From Hyposmocoma kahamanoa (lineage: Eukaryota; Arthropoda; Insecta; Lepidoptera; Cosmopterigidae): a stretch of DNA of 64,000 nucleotides. Under the pieces are notes generated by a model. It saw only the letters and a list, made by a program, of their open reading frames with translations. It was not told the DNA's origin and did no database searches. Shown here in pieces: positions 61,510 through 64,000 of this stretch (position 1 is its first letter; each line of letters begins with the position of its first letter). Location: the NCBI RefSeq assembly GCF_003589595.1, contig NW_020654289.1, positions 8,621,267 to 8,685,266 on the forward strand, written 5' to 3'. The position numbers and the translations under genes were made by a program.

Positions 61510-61840
61510 TCTTCTTATTTAAGAGCTATGCTCTTGTCGGTATAGTAATCGCCAATCATCTCTGTTAAGCGCTTTAGCCTTGATTTCGTGATACGACACG
61601 ACATTAACTTCTTCCTTTATCTGATCTAAATAACTTCGTCTCGGTCTTCCTCTGCCTCTCTTTCCTTCGAACTTCCCTTCTATTATGTTTCTAAGAAAAC
61701 TGTCGTGACGCATCAGATGACCAAATACATTTTCCCATTTGGTTCTCTATTGTCCTTAATAAGCTTCTCCATGCATTCACTATTCTTAACACCTCCTCAT
61801 TGGTCTTTCTTTCCGTCGAACTGATTGGGCGGAATCAGCT
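61510..61840 (-). pseudogene. LINE ORF2 C-terminal fragment just upstream of exon 1
   Basis: Minus translation gives SSTERKTNEEVLRIVNAWRS, then after a frameshift GHLMRHDSFLRNIIEGKFEG, KRGRGRPRRSYLDQIKEEVN and LNRDDWRLLYRQEHSS. Same family as 50580-50960. It ends about 45 bp upstream of the exon 1 acceptor. Confidence 0.85.
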
Positions 61841-63311
61841 GGACGGTAATAACATAATCGTAATAATATCAGTCATTGACTTATTAGAAAATAACATTTA
61901 TTTATGGTAGTAGTTTATAATACTGATATTAGCGAGAGATCGGAATTGCATATGTATTGATATTTGTGTGTTTACAGAAGATTACTAGTTGTATTTGTAA
62001 TTTTGTATTTGTGGTTTTTATGCGAACGGCTTACCACTATAGGTATATGCAATTCAGAGCTCTCGCGAATACCACTGTACCAAAAATTACCACCAAACCA
62101 CGGAGTGTGTTCTGCGGTTTGGCAGGAAAAAAAGATCGTGTAAATTTTTATATTAATTATAATACTAATTTAGTTTTGGTTATTTATTTATTGACTCACA
62201 ACGCAATCAAACCATTCGAATTTCATTAACGCAAAGTCATGCTTTAAGCTGCAAAAAATAAACACCTTATTTTTTATATAACTTGCAAATGTATACAGGT
62301 TGATAAAAAAATAGAAAATCTTTTTATTACGCTTAAAAAGGGTTCGCCTTCAGTTTCACGAGTAGATACAGCGAGAGCGGTGTATCGGAAAAAAGTGAGT
62401 TACAATGGTAACGCCGCAAGATTTAGAGGCGATAGTAGTCATCGACAGCGAAAGAGGGTAGACAAATATGTCTTCCTTAAAGCTATCAACTGCCGCATGC
62501 CAGTCAATCAACTCGACAACGAAGCAGCGCGAAACGACTATCAAATATCGGAAGAGGAATTAGTCATCCCATGATGAGATACCTGTAAGTTGTTAATAAC
62601 TTATGCGTAGTTCAAACGAAGTGAACCATTGTCAACTTTCAAGAGGCTTATAAACACAAGTGGTTATGGAAGTGATATGGATATGGTATATGGTGGTAAC
62701 ATAGATGAAATCAATGTTCTAATAATCGTATGACAAGTAATATGTACGTAATGGTTATCTCCCCCATATAAAGCGAAGGTCGGCAATAATAAAGTGCTAT
62801 GATGATTTTTATCAATCTGATAATGGAGCACAGTTTACGAATATTACAATGATTTCAATAGCGATAATAATGACTCATATCCTGTACGTATCAATGTCAC
62901 TCAAAAGCAGGAGTTGGAGAGGTAAAACAAAACAAAGAAATCATTTATATTTCGGGTCCTCAATTCAATTTTTAAAACTGAACACTCAATATAGCGACTA
63001 CCGACAAGCTGAGAATTTCAGCGTTTAAGCGCTTTTCAATTTCTTCCAAACACAGATCACTATTTTATGTACAGCCACAAACACCACAGAAAAAGGAATA
63101 ATATCAATTACGTAGTCGAATCTTAAGCCTTAAGGTGTGCAGCACTCAAGTGTTCCCTTAAAAACATTATAAAGCAACACATAAATAAATGTATTTTTGA
63201 ACAAGGGGGGATATTCGAAAGACCGCGGAATTTTACCCGGTACGTCCATTTCATTAGTTTGGTCTAATCAGTTACTCAGTACCTAATTAGCCCGAATCTA
63301 GTCCCTAGCGA
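61841..63311 (-). other. Upstream intron, AT-rich
   Basis: No exon for the missing CRAL-TRIO half was found on the minus strand. Overlapping frames at 62356-62574 have no recognised motif. Confidence 0.45.
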
Positions 63312-63530
63312 TTGTTATTTATTTCCAAATTTGGAAAAATAATTCGACCTACTGAACGAAAACCGGTTGGTCGTCTCGGGTATCGCTGGAGCAACGCCGT
63401 GGAAGTGGACCTACGCGAATTACAAGCCATCAATTGGCGAGAAATTGCGCAGGCCCGAAGAAAGTGGCATCATCTCGTTTCGGAGGCCGGGACACATTTT
63501 GGGTCGCTAAGCCAGCGGAGTAAGTAAGGA
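63312..63530 (+). pseudogene. LINE C-terminal fragment (RTE-like)
   Basis: GRLGYRWSNAVEVDLRELQA, INWREIAQARRKWHHLVSEA and HFGSLSQRSK then stop are the familiar C-terminal residues of a lepidopteran LINE. It is truncated at its start, as is usual for LINE 3' ends. Confidence 0.85.
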
Positions 63531-64000
63531 GAAGTTAAGGGAGCAATTTTGACTAATTTTGAGGCCAAAGAGAAGAAATGTTTTTTCGATTTTTTGATTA
63601 TACTAGAAAGGAAAAATGGTCTCTTTTTTATTTACAACTATTCCAGTCCGCGAACTTTTGGAACTCTCCTCGTAAACGTATATTTCAAAATTACACCGAT
63701 ACTTACAGGACATTATGTCGATACGTATTGTGTATTTGTATGTCAAAGCTGTAAAATTAATTTCAGACCCTTAAGTAATGACACAAACGTAAGAAAAAAA
63801 GTAAATAACGGTTCGGTTATTGTTTATGACCGTGATGGTGTGATTTAATTTTGATATTATAAATAAAATATTGAACAATAGACCGACAAATTTCCATTTA
63901 AACAGAATCGTTCTAGAACAAATAGCTGACCACGTTCACAGTCCGATCTTTTTTAATTTGGAAATCTAAAACAAATCCAAGTCTAAAGTTGTATTTTATG
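63531..64000. other. AT-rich DNA to window end
   Basis: The 99-residue frame 63549-63848 has no recognised motif. Nothing else seen. Confidence 0.35.

Noticed and set aside
62356..62574. Missing 5' CRAL-TRIO exon of Ptpmeg2
   Set aside because: The minus frame here has no similarity to the first half of the domain; that exon must lie beyond 64000.

Overview
The window is animal nuclear DNA, almost certainly from a moth or butterfly (Lepidoptera). It is AT-rich. Small GC-rich protein exons sit in long introns with GT/AG borders, and repeats familiar from lepidopteran genomes recur throughout. Examples are the AACCGAC...AGGAGGAGGTTCTCAATTC repeat, the CCACTGCTGGGTATAGGCCTCC repeat, a SINE carrying GAAGGAAAACATCGTGATGAA, and several SINEs with tRNA-like heads. 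There is no bacterial operon, CRISPR array or phage.

One gene accounts for nearly all recognisable coding sequence. It is a minus-strand orthologue of the Sec14-domain protein tyrosine phosphatase PTPN9 (PTP-MEG2; Drosophila Ptpmeg2). I could place twelve coding exons from 61473 down to the stop codon at 7215-7217. They join in a single open frame of 1656 nt (551 residues plus stop), with every splice phase compatible. The first two exons (61333-61473 and 27051-27259) encode the second half of the CRAL-TRIO/Sec14 lipid-binding domain. Three exons (21306-21415, 19158-19272, 18677-18753) encode a poorly conserved linker. Seven exons (14760 down to 7215) encode a complete catalytic phosphatase domain with [31 protein letters not shown] and the Q-loop, followed by a short acidic tail. 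The protein N-terminus lies beyond 64000.

Region by region: 1-7214 is 3' UTR and downstream DNA with several foldback elements. 7215-27259 is the compact part of the gene. 27260-61332 is one 34-kb intron that splits the CRAL-TRIO domain. It is filled with LINE fragments, SINEs and unclassified AT-rich DNA, and holds a GC-rich block at 53080-53570 that looks like an alternative first exon and promoter. 61474-64000 is the start of the next intron upstream and contains two LINE 3' ends.

The rest is mobile-element debris: non-LTR retrotransposon fragments with reverse transcriptase or C-terminal motifs, tRNA-derived SINEs, and many short foldback elements. The foldbacks include a pair with TTA/TAA target duplications, and a 790-bp element with long inverted ends that keeps the beginning of a transposase-like reading frame. 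I see no convincing new biological system. The observations most worth checking are the candidate internal promoter, the mobile elements abutting splice sites, and the long inverted repeats inside transcribed introns.
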